From Streptosporangium pseudovulgare (lineage in GTDB: Bacteria; Actinomycetota; Actinomycetes; Streptosporangiales; Streptosporangiaceae), in the NCBI RefSeq assembly GCF_014648055.1, contig NZ_BMQJ01000012.1, forward strand, positions 124,001 to 188,000: a stretch of DNA of 64,000 nucleotides, read 5' to 3'. Of this stretch, positions 58,041 to 64,000 are shown one piece after another (the first letter of the stretch is position 1; every line of letters begins with the position of its first letter). The translations under genes and the position numbers were made by a program. A model generated the notes under the pieces. The model saw nothing but the letters and a program-made list of their open reading frames with translations, was not told the origin of the DNA and searched no databases.

Positions 58041-58058
58041 CGTTCCGTAAACGGAACG
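58041..58058. promoter_or_regulatory. palindromic operator between benE and xre-cupin genes
   Basis: CGTTCCGT-AA-ACGGAACG is a perfect 8-bp inverted repeat with a 2-bp centre. It is 24 bp before the regulator start and 32 bp before benE, so binding would block both promoters. The adjacent XRE-cupin protein is the obvious candidate. Confidence 0.7.
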
Positions 58059-58081
58059 ACGGCGTGTTGCACGATATCCCC

Positions 58082-58699
58082 ATGAAGCCCGGCACACCAG
58101 TCCCCCGTCCGGCGCTCGACGCGGGCGTCCAGGAGGTCGGATCACGGATCCGCAGGCTGCGCGAGGAGCGCGGCGTCTCCCTGTCCGAGCTGGCCCGGCG
58201 CGCCGGCGTGGGCAAGGCGACGCTCTCCGGCCTGGAGAACGGCACCCGCAATCCGACCCTGGAGACTCTCTGGGCCGTCACCGCCGAACTGGGCGTGCCG
58301 CTGGCGCTGGCTCTGGGCACGGACGCGGCCGGGCGGGGCCCCGGGGAGACGGCGCCCTCCGGCGCCGCGGGCGCGGTCATCCACGGCGCCGCCGTACAGG
58401 CCGAGCTGCTGGAGGTCTTCCAGGACGAGGCGGTCACCTACGAGCTCTACCGGATGGCGGTCCGGGCGGGGACCGTCCAGACCTCCCCCGCCCACCACGC
58501 GGGCGTCACCGAGCACATCACCGTCTTCGGCGGCACCCTCCGCGCGGGCCCGGCGGACGCGCCCCTGGTCGCCGGGCCGGGCGAGCATGTGAGCTGGACG
58601 TCCGACGTCCCGCACACCTACGCGGCGGTCGGCGAGGAGGACGTCCGCGCGAGCCTGCTCATCCGCTACCCGCGCCGCCCGCCGGACCCCGGGCGGTGA
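58082..58699 (+). CDS. XRE-family regulator with C-terminal cupin
   Basis: A 205-aa protein. The helix-turn-helix is at residues about 20-75 (GSRIRRLREERGVSLSELARRAGVGKATLSGLENG), and a cupin fold fills 110-200 (AHHAGVTEHITVFGGTLRAGP...HVSWTSDVPHTY). This class senses a small ligand in the cupin and represses nearby transport or catabolic genes. It is divergent from benE with a perfect palindrome between them, so benzoate or a related acid is a reasonable ligand guess. Confidence 0.9.
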   Translation: MKPGTPVPRPALDAGVQEVGSRIRRLREERGVSLSELARRAGVGKATLSGLENGTRNPTLETLWAVTAELGVPLALALGTDAAGRGPGETAPSGAAGAVIHGAAVQAELLEVFQDEAVTYELYRMAVRAGTVQTSPAHHAGVTEHITVFGGTLRAGPADAPLVAGPGEHVSWTSDVPHTYAAVGEEDVRASLLIRYPRRPPDPGR

Positions 58700-58768
58700 C
58701 CGCGTGCGGCCGCCGGCGGACGGGTCCGGAAGGCGCCCGGAGAGGACGCCGGAGGTTGCCGGCGCCCG

Positions 58769-59512
58769 TCAGCGGACGGGGGTGAAGGGCTCCGCGAAGT
58801 GGGCGGTGGCGATCAGCCCGTTCTCCGCCCTGGCCCGCTCCAGCAGTTCGACCCGGGTCGCCGCGGCCTGCTCGGGGTCGGCGTCGTAGAGGTAGGGCAC
58901 CTTCGGGTCGGCGAGCTGCACCGGGTGCAGCACCACGTCGCCGGTCAGCGTCAGCTCCCCCACCCGGACGACCTGGTGGCCCGGGGTGTGCCCGGGCGCG
59001 TGGAGCACCCGGATGCCGGGCAGCACCTCGGCGGGGCCGTCCACCACCTGCACCCGCTCACCCAGCGGCCGGACCACGTGGTCGAGGACCGCCTCGGCGG
59101 CGGTGTCGACCTCCGCCCGCTGCAGGAGGTGACGGGCGTTGGGGAAGGCGGGCACGCCGCCGACCACCGCTCCGCTCGCGTGGTCGCTGTGCAGGTGCGT
59201 GAGCACCACCGCGTCCACCTCCTCGGGGGCCACCCCCACCCGCGCCAGCTCCGCGCCGAGCGCTCCGGGCGCCGGCGCCCAGCTCGCCGCGGGGGAGTCC
59301 TCGGGACCGACCCCGGTGTCCACCAGCACGGTACGGCCGGCCGCGTCACGCAGCAGGTAGCAGTGGAAGTGCAGGATCCACTCGGCGTCCTCGTGGACGC
59401 CCCCGGGGAACAGCTCCGGCAGCGGACGCCGGACGTCACCGCCCATCGGCCCCACGGCGTCGCACAGCGGGAACACCTCGACTCCCGCGACGATCCTCGG
59501 CTCGTGCCGCAT
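58769..59512 (-). CDS. metallo-beta-lactamase-fold hydrolase
   Basis: A 247-aa MBL-fold enzyme. The zinc motif is THLHSDHASG, with further His/Asp in HAPGHTPGH and LTGDVVLHP and a terminal His in ATAHFAEP. The arrangement fits the lactonase/quorum-quenching-like group. The ATG at 59512 follows AGGAGG. An upstream ATG at 59530 is possible but lacks a site. The substrate is unknown. Confidence 0.88.
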   Translation of the reverse strand: MRHEPRIVAGVEVFPLCDAVGPMGGDVRRPLPELFPGGVHEDAEWILHFHCYLLRDAAGRTVLVDTGVGPEDSPAASWAPAPGALGAELARVGVAPEEVDAVVLTHLHSDHASGAVVGGVPAFPNARHLLQRAEVDTAAEAVLDHVVRPLGERVQVVDGPAEVLPGIRVLHAPGHTPGHQVVRVGELTLTGDVVLHPVQLADPKVPYLYDADPEQAAATRVELLERARAENGLIATAHFAEPFTPVR

Positions 59513-59530
59513 CCGGCCTCCTGCTCCCAT

Positions 59531-59563
59531 GTTCAGCGGATTCCCAGTGATACCGGACATCCG
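59531..59563 (-). promoter_or_regulatory. putative promoter motif of the MBL gene
   Basis: The sequence CAGTGATACCGGACAT repeats the block found upstream of ctaC at 40856-40886. On the minus strand TATCAC lies about 35 nt before the start codon, a fitting place for a -10 element. Confidence 0.35.
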
Positions 59564-59673
59564 TCCCCGCCCACCACCCCCGGCGGGATTCCGGGACCCG
59601 CCGGCCTCCGGGCCGCTTCATCGGGAACACGACCGGCCGGAGGCCGATCCCGGGAGCGTCGGTGCGGCGGCCC

Positions 59674-59982
59674 TCACCGCCCGCCGGACCGGCTCCGATG
59701 GTCACCATCCGGCCACCGGTCTCCGGAGCCCAGTGAACGCCGCAGGTCCTTGGTGAGAAGTACGAGGTGGAGCGGGTCGGTCGGGCTGCTCTCGAACTCG
59801 GCGACACGCGCGTAGAACCCGCGGGCCGCCTCGTTCTCACAGTGGATCAGCAACGCCCTGACGCCTATCTGGTCGGCCACGTTCCCCACCCTGCGCAGCG
59901 CGTCGGCCACCAGTGCGCGTCCCAGCCCGACTCCCTGGGCGGCGCGGTCGACCCCCAGACGCGTCAGCGGCGCGGCCGAGGA
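59674..59982 (-). pseudogene. 5'-truncated GNAT acetyltransferase remnant
   Basis: Translation on the minus strand gives PLTRLGVDRAAQGVGLGRAL followed by VADALRRVGNVADQIGVRALLIHCENEAARGFYARV. This is the acetyl-CoA motif A (QGVGLG) and the C-terminal half of a GNAT, close to TacT-type toxins. The reading frame is cut by the TAG that ends the next gene at 59983, so the first half is missing. The longest ATG start gives only 78 residues (59674-59910). Probably a decayed gene interrupted by the incoming neighbour. Confidence 0.65.
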
Positions 59983-60537
59983 CTACCGGGGCCAGCCGGC
60001 GATGGTCTCGGCCTTGATGGGGTCGGCGTGGCAGCGGAAGGGCACGCGCCCGGCGTCGAGGAGGCAGACCCGCACGTCCACCCGGGTGATCTCGCCGTCC
60101 GACGACAGCCGGAAGGGGGTGCTCGCCCGGCAGGTGGTGCTCGGCCGCGCCCATCCGGTGCCGCCGCCCGCGTAGTGGAACCTGGCGCGGACGTAGGCGC
60201 AGTGACCGCGGTGGGCGTCGCGGTCGCGGAGCGTACCCGACACGACGAACGTCTCGGCGGAGAAGTCGCTCACCCACACGTCCGCCGCGGCGCGGCCGGA
60301 GTGCCCCGCGGCCGACCGGACCGGCCCCCAGTGGTACTTCGTGCCCGCGGGCGCGGCGGCCCGCACGGCGCCCACGGACGCCGCGGAGGCGGTGGTCCGC
60401 ACGGTGTTCGCGGAGACGGTGGAAGCGACGGGAACGGCGGCCTCGGGCGAGCCGGTGGAGCCGGTGGACGCGGCGGCGGGCAGGCCGGTCGCGAGCACGA
60501 ACGCCAGCGCCCCGCCGATGACGGTGATCTTCCTCAT
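59983..60537 (-). CDS. secreted hypothetical protein
   Basis: A 184-aa exported protein. The signal peptide is MRKITVIGGALAFVLATGLPAAAS. The mature part begins with a Ser/Thr/Ala/Val-rich segment, then a beta-rich domain with paired Cys (GHCAYVRARFHYAGG, STTCRAST, VRVCLLD, FRCHADP) suggesting two disulfides. AGGGG precedes the ATG. Of unknown function; small beta-sandwich secreted proteins like this are common in actinomycetes. Confidence 0.75.
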   Translation of the reverse strand: MRKITVIGGALAFVLATGLPAAASTGSTGSPEAAVPVASTVSANTVRTTASAASVGAVRAAAPAGTKYHWGPVRSAAGHSGRAAADVWVSDFSAETFVVSGTLRDRDAHRGHCAYVRARFHYAGGGTGWARPSTTCRASTPFRLSSDGEITRVDVRVCLLDAGRVPFRCHADPIKAETIAGWPR

Positions 60538-60828
60538 GTCCCCTACAGATAGTCCGCCCGACTTGCAGAGCCCTTGTGCTCCGCTGAATGGTTTCGTCCC
60601 TTCGTCGGGGCCCCGACGGTTCATCCTCATCACCCATGCCGCCCGCGGGACGGCGACGGCCGGAGGCCGTCGGCTCCACCTCGGCCGGGGGACGCCGGCG
60701 CGAGGACGCGTGCCCGCCGTACGGTCCCGCCCAGGGGCCGGGGCCGCGCGGGGAGCGGGCGTTTTCCGGGCGGAGGCGCCTTGCGGCTACGCTGCGCCGG
60801 TAAGACCGTCTTCGTCGATTGGTTTCCG

Positions 60829-61680
60829 GTGAGCCTCGCAGACATCGTCGAACACCTCATCTGCCCGGTCTGCGGGGACGGGCTCGGCCTCGGCGACCGG
60901 GTGCTCCGCTGCCCCCGGGGACACGCCTTCGACGTCGCCCGGCAGGGGTACGTCAGCCTGCTGACCGGTTCCCAGGCGCCCGGCACGGCCGACAGCGCCG
61001 CCATGGTGGCGGCCAGGGACTCCTTCCTCGGAGCGGGGCACTTCGCGCCGCTGGTGGAGGCCGTCGCCGCGGCCTGCCGTACCGGTACGGGAGCGGCGGC
61101 GGACGTGCGGGTGGTGGTGGACGCGGGCGCGGGGACGGGCCACTACCTCGCCGGGGCGCTGGACCGGCTGCCCGGGGCGGCCGGCATCGCGCTGGACGTC
61201 TCCAAGAACGCGATCAGGCGGGCGGCGCGGGCCCATCCCCGGCTGGGGGCGGTGGTGGCCGACGTGTGGCGGCCGCTGCCCGTCCGCGACGGCGCGGCCG
61301 ACGTGATCCTCAACGTGTTCGCCCCCCGCAACGGGCCGGAGTTCGCCCGGGTGCTCGGGCCCGGCGGGTCACTGGTCGTGGTCACCCCCACGCCGCGGCA
61401 CCTGCGGCCGCTGGTGGAGCGGCTGGGCCTGCTGTCGGTGGACGAGGACAAGGAGCGGCGGGTGGCCGCGAGCCTGGACGGCCGGTTCGCCGAGGCGGAG
61501 CGGAACGTCCACGAGTTCGAGATGGCGCTGGACCGCGCGGCGGTGGAGGCCGTCGTGGGCATGGGGCCGAGCGCCTGGCACACCGATCCGGAGAATATGC
61601 GGCAGGAAATTGCGAAACTGCCGGAAACGAACTACGTGACGGCTTCTTTTCGCATGTCTATCTTCCGGCGGAACCCGTGA
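60829..61680 (+). CDS. RlmA/TlrB-like 23S rRNA (guanine-N1)-methyltransferase
   Basis: A 283-aa methyltransferase. The N-terminal zinc ribbon CPVCGDGL...LRCPRGHAFD and the following ARQGYVSLL are hallmarks of the RlmA family. The SAM site is VVDAGAGTGHYL, with NVFAPRNGPEFARVLGPGG and MGPSAWH downstream. These enzymes methylate G745/G748 in 23S rRNA, and TlrB versions confer tylosin resistance. Which position is used cannot be read from sequence alone. The start is GTG. Confidence 0.88.
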   Translation: MSLADIVEHLICPVCGDGLGLGDRVLRCPRGHAFDVARQGYVSLLTGSQAPGTADSAAMVAARDSFLGAGHFAPLVEAVAAACRTGTGAAADVRVVVDAGAGTGHYLAGALDRLPGAAGIALDVSKNAIRRAARAHPRLGAVVADVWRPLPVRDGAADVILNVFAPRNGPEFARVLGPGGSLVVVTPTPRHLRPLVERLGLLSVDEDKERRVAASLDGRFAEAERNVHEFEMALDRAAVEAVVGMGPSAWHTDPENMRQEIAKLPETNYVTASFRMSIFRRNP

Positions 61681-61693
61681 GCAAGGGTGTTGC

Positions 61694-61731
61694 TTGACAG
61701 CGACCTAAGGGGCGCATGTTACTTAAGTGAC
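61694..61731 (+). promoter_or_regulatory. promoter and palindrome upstream of the S9 peptidase
   Basis: TTGACA at 61694 is followed after 17 bp by TGTTAC as a possible -10. Overlapping its end is GTTACTTAAGTGAC (61718-61731), a 14-bp palindrome with one mismatched pair, a candidate operator. The AT-rich leader runs to the ATG at 61854. Confidence 0.5.
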
Positions 61732-61853
61732 ATATAGTCCGAAATTGCCACACATTAGCCACGCGAAACACAGGGCGAACCGACATACTGGACGGCAATC
61801 CGGCGATCCCCACGCCTGGACCGTAGCCATGCCATGACGGAGGGAAGCGCCGT

Positions 61854-63620
61854 ATGCAGGCCGAGGAACGCTGGCAGACCAGGTTCCGGGCACCGCGCGT
61901 GACGCTGCCCGCGTGGGCGCCCCAGGCCCCCGCGCGGGCGGTCTACCGCAGCAACGCCTCGGGCACCTGGGAGGTCTATGCCTGGGACCGCTCGGCGGGC
62001 TCCGTCCGCCAGGCGACCTCCCGCCCCAAGGGCACCTCGCACGGCGCGATCGACCCCTCCGGCCGGTGGGTCTGGTGGTTCTCCGACACCGACGGCGACG
62101 AGTGGGGCCGGTGGATGCGCCAGCCCTTCGGCGGCGGCCCCGACGAGCCGGTCGACCTCCCGCCCGGCGCCCCGGCCGGTCTGGCCCTGTCCGCGACGGG
62201 TGACGCGGCGGTCGGCATGGCCCGGCCCGGTGAGGGCTTCACGATCCACCTCGTCCGGCCCGGCCACCCCGCGCGGGTGATCTACGAGCACGCCGAGGCC
62301 GCCTCCGTCGCCGCCATGTCGCTGGACGGCTCGCTGATCGCGATCAGCCACAGCGAGCACGGCGACTCCCGCCACCCGGCGCTGCGTGTGCTCCGCCCGA
62401 ACGGCGAGACCGTCGGCGAGCTGCACGACGGCCCCGGCCGGGGCGTCCTCGGCCTGCGCTTCGCCCCGCTCCCCGGCGACCGCAGGCTGCTCGCCCTGCA
62501 CGAGCGCAGGGGACGCCGCGAGCCGCTGGTCTGGGACCCCGAGAGCGACGAGCAGCGCGAGATCTGGCTGCGCGACCCCGGCGAGATCACCGCCGAGTGG
62601 TACGGCGACGCCCGCTCCCTGCTCATCGTCCGTGCCAACCGCGGCCGCACCTACCTGCACCGCTACGACCTGGCGGGCGGCCGCCTCTTCCCCGTCGAGA
62701 CCCGGCTCGGCGTGATCGACGCCGCCGTCCCCCGGCCCGACGGCTCGGTGGAGTACTCCTGGTCCAGCGGCGCCCACCCGCCGGTGATCCGCTCCAGCAA
62801 CGGCAACGTGGTGATCAGCCACGGCGGGCCGACCCCGCCCCCGTCTGTCCCGGTCCAGGACCTCGACGTGGCGGGCCCCGGCGGGCGCGTCCACGCCCTG
62901 GTGTCCCGTCCCGAGCGCGGCTCCGGGCCGCTCCCGGCGGTCTTCCTACTGCACGGCGGGCCGGGCAAGCACGACGACGACTCGTTCCTTCCGCAGGTGG
63001 CCGCGTGGGTGGACCTCGGCCTCGCGGTCGTCCGGGTCAACTACCGGGGCTCCACCGGGTACGGCTCGGCCTGGCGGGACGCCCTGACCGGCGACGTCGG
63101 CCACATCGAGCTGTCCGACGTCGCGGCCGTCCGGGACGCCCTGGTGGCGCAGGGGGCCGTCGACCCCGAACGCCTGGTGCTGGCCGGCGCCTCCTGGGGC
63201 GGCTACCTCACGCTGCTCGGCCTCGGCACCCAGCCCGGGATGTGGGCGGCGGGCGTCGCGGCGGTGCCGCTCACCGACCACCTGGCCGCCTACGAGTCCG
63301 AGCCGGAGGCGCTGCGGGCCTACCACCGCGCGCTGTTCGGCGGCCCGCCCGACGAGCACCCCGAACGCTACGCCGTCAGCTCCCCGATCACCTACGTCGA
63401 CCGGGTCGAGGCGCCGGTGCTGATCCTGGCCGGGGAGAACGACCCGCGCTGCCCCATCGGCCAGGTCGAGAGCTACGTCACCCGGCTGGCCGAGCGCGGC
63501 CACGAGCACGAGGTCTACCGGTACGACGCGGGCCACGGCTCGCTGGTCGTCGCCGAGCGGATCGCGCAGATGGCGGCCCAGATCGACTTCGTCCGGAAAC
63601 ACGTCAAGCTGGACGACTGA
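61854..63620 (+). CDS. prolyl oligopeptidase-family (S9) serine peptidase
   Basis: A 588-aa protein. An N-terminal beta-propeller (about residues 15-330) is followed by an alpha/beta-hydrolase domain. The catalytic Ser447 is in GASWGGYL, Asp in AGENDPRCPI and His in YDAGHGS. The oxyanion region is LLHGGPGKHDDD, and NYRGSTGYG is typical of S9. There is no signal peptide, so it is probably intracellular, cleaving short peptides. The length is usual for acylaminoacyl-peptidase-like members. Confidence 0.93.
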   Translation: MQAEERWQTRFRAPRVTLPAWAPQAPARAVYRSNASGTWEVYAWDRSAGSVRQATSRPKGTSHGAIDPSGRWVWWFSDTDGDEWGRWMRQPFGGGPDEPVDLPPGAPAGLALSATGDAAVGMARPGEGFTIHLVRPGHPARVIYEHAEAASVAAMSLDGSLIAISHSEHGDSRHPALRVLRPNGETVGELHDGPGRGVLGLRFAPLPGDRRLLALHERRGRREPLVWDPESDEQREIWLRDPGEITAEWYGDARSLLIVRANRGRTYLHRYDLAGGRLFPVETRLGVIDAAVPRPDGSVEYSWSSGAHPPVIRSSNGNVVISHGGPTPPPSVPVQDLDVAGPGGRVHALVSRPERGSGPLPAVFLLHGGPGKHDDDSFLPQVAAWVDLGLAVVRVNYRGSTGYGSAWRDALTGDVGHIELSDVAAVRDALVAQGAVDPERLVLAGASWGGYLTLLGLGTQPGMWAAGVAAVPLTDHLAAYESEPEALRAYHRALFGGPPDEHPERYAVSSPITYVDRVEAPVLILAGENDPRCPIGQVESYVTRLAERGHEHEVYRYDAGHGSLVVAERIAQMAAQIDFVRKHVKLDD

Positions 63621-63688
63621 CGCCCCGCTCCGCCGTACCGGCGCCCGTCCTCCGGAGGGCGTGCCCGGTCGGCACGCGGCGCCGAGGC

Positions 63689-64000
63689 TCAGCGGGCGCG
63701 CAGGACCACGATCGCCATGTCGTCGGCGCTCGGGTCGGGCGCGAAGTCCTGTACGGCGCGGCGGATCCGCTCGGCGACCGCCCGCGCCGACAGCCCCACG
63801 CACTCGGCGAACAGCTTGGCCAGCCCGCCGTCGTCGTCGAGCAGCCTGCCGTCCCGGCGCCGCTCGGTCACCCCGTCGGTCACCGCCAGCAGGACGTCAC
63901 CCGGGTCGAGGTGGACCGTCTCGGCCTTGAAGGTCGCCTCGGGGAAGACGCCCAGCAGCGACTGGGAGGTCACCACCGTCTCCACCAGGCCGCTCGGCCG
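63689..64000 (-). CDS. PP2C/SpoIIE-type phosphatase, C-terminal part (cut by window edge)
   Basis: Only the last 103 or so residues are in the window. VHLDPGDVLLAVTDGVTERRRDG and APDPSADDMAIVVLRAR are the metal-binding motifs near the C-terminus of RsbU/SpoIIE-like phosphatases. These dephosphorylate STAS anti-sigma antagonists such as the one at 41737. The start lies beyond position 64000. Confidence 0.85.
   Translation of the reverse strand, partial: RPSGLVETVVTSQSLLGVFPEATFKAETVHLDPGDVLLAVTDGVTERRRDGRLLDDDGGLAKLFAECVGLSARAVAERIRRAVQDFAPDPSADDMAIVVLRAR

Overview
The window comes from a very GC-rich actinomycete. The evidence is G/C-biased third codon positions, frequent GTG starts, many 4-nt stop/start overlaps, and SARP, PadR, MocR and XRE-cupin regulators. 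An actinobacterial FxSxx-COOH peptide system and an actinobacterial QcrCAB/caa3 chain are also present. A filamentous genus of the Streptosporangiales is a reasonable guess but is not proven here. I saw no rRNA or tRNA gene, CRISPR array, IS element or prophage. || Region 1 (44-11069) is a regulatory and RiPP-like locus. It holds a SARP/NB-ARC regulator with a small coupled membrane protein, an nSTAND1 ATPase with TPRs, and an FxSxx-COOH-type system. That system comprises a 61-residue precursor (fxsA), the NB-ARC/TPR protein FxsT, an HExxH putative peptide-modification protein, and the radical SAM/SPASM maturase FxsB. The precursor ends H-Q-S-S-V, so the Phe that names the family is His. || Region 2 (11359-25531, minus strand) is one long, tightly overlapping operon. 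It encodes a small HTH-like protein, a Cys-type molybdenum/tungsten formate dehydrogenase (catalytic subunit, 4x[4Fe-4S] subunit, NrfD-type membrane subunit), a 65-aa membrane ORF, and then NuoA, a degenerate NuoB-NuoD fusion, and NuoH, J, K, L, M and N. The membrane arm of complex I is thus present without any NADH or Fe-S module of its own. || Region 3 (25812-31393, plus strand) is a System I cytochrome c maturation operon (CcmC, D, E, F, G, H-TPR) ending in a cupredoxin-like protein. No CcmA or CcmB is encoded. Region 4 (31275-40702, minus strand) is a caa3-type oxidase and cytochrome bc1 operon: CtaC with fused cytochrome c, CtaD, CtaE, a membrane protein, CtaG, a monoheme lipoprotein, QcrC, QcrA, QcrB and a YegP-like protein. 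Regions 2-4 can be read as an aerobic formate-oxidation chain: formate to quinone, a possible proton pump, bc1, then caa3 to O2, with the heme-attachment machinery between. || Region 5 (41021-64000) is ordinary accessory and housekeeping content: MarR, STAS, cupin, YVTN beta-propeller, PadR with a divergent membrane protein, carotenoid oxygenase, methyltransferase, MFS, DsbA-like, MocR, aminotransferase, secreted HNH, CorA, BenE with an XRE-cupin regulator, MBL hydrolase, a GNAT remnant, an RlmA-like methyltransferase, an S9 peptidase and a truncated PP2C phosphatase. || A recurring oddity is in-frame short tandem repeats inside respiratory genes (NuoH, CcmF, QcrC). In addition, two stop/start junctions (nuoB-D/nuoH and ccmF/ccmG) have been tandemly expanded so that each now carries a mini-ORF between the two genes.
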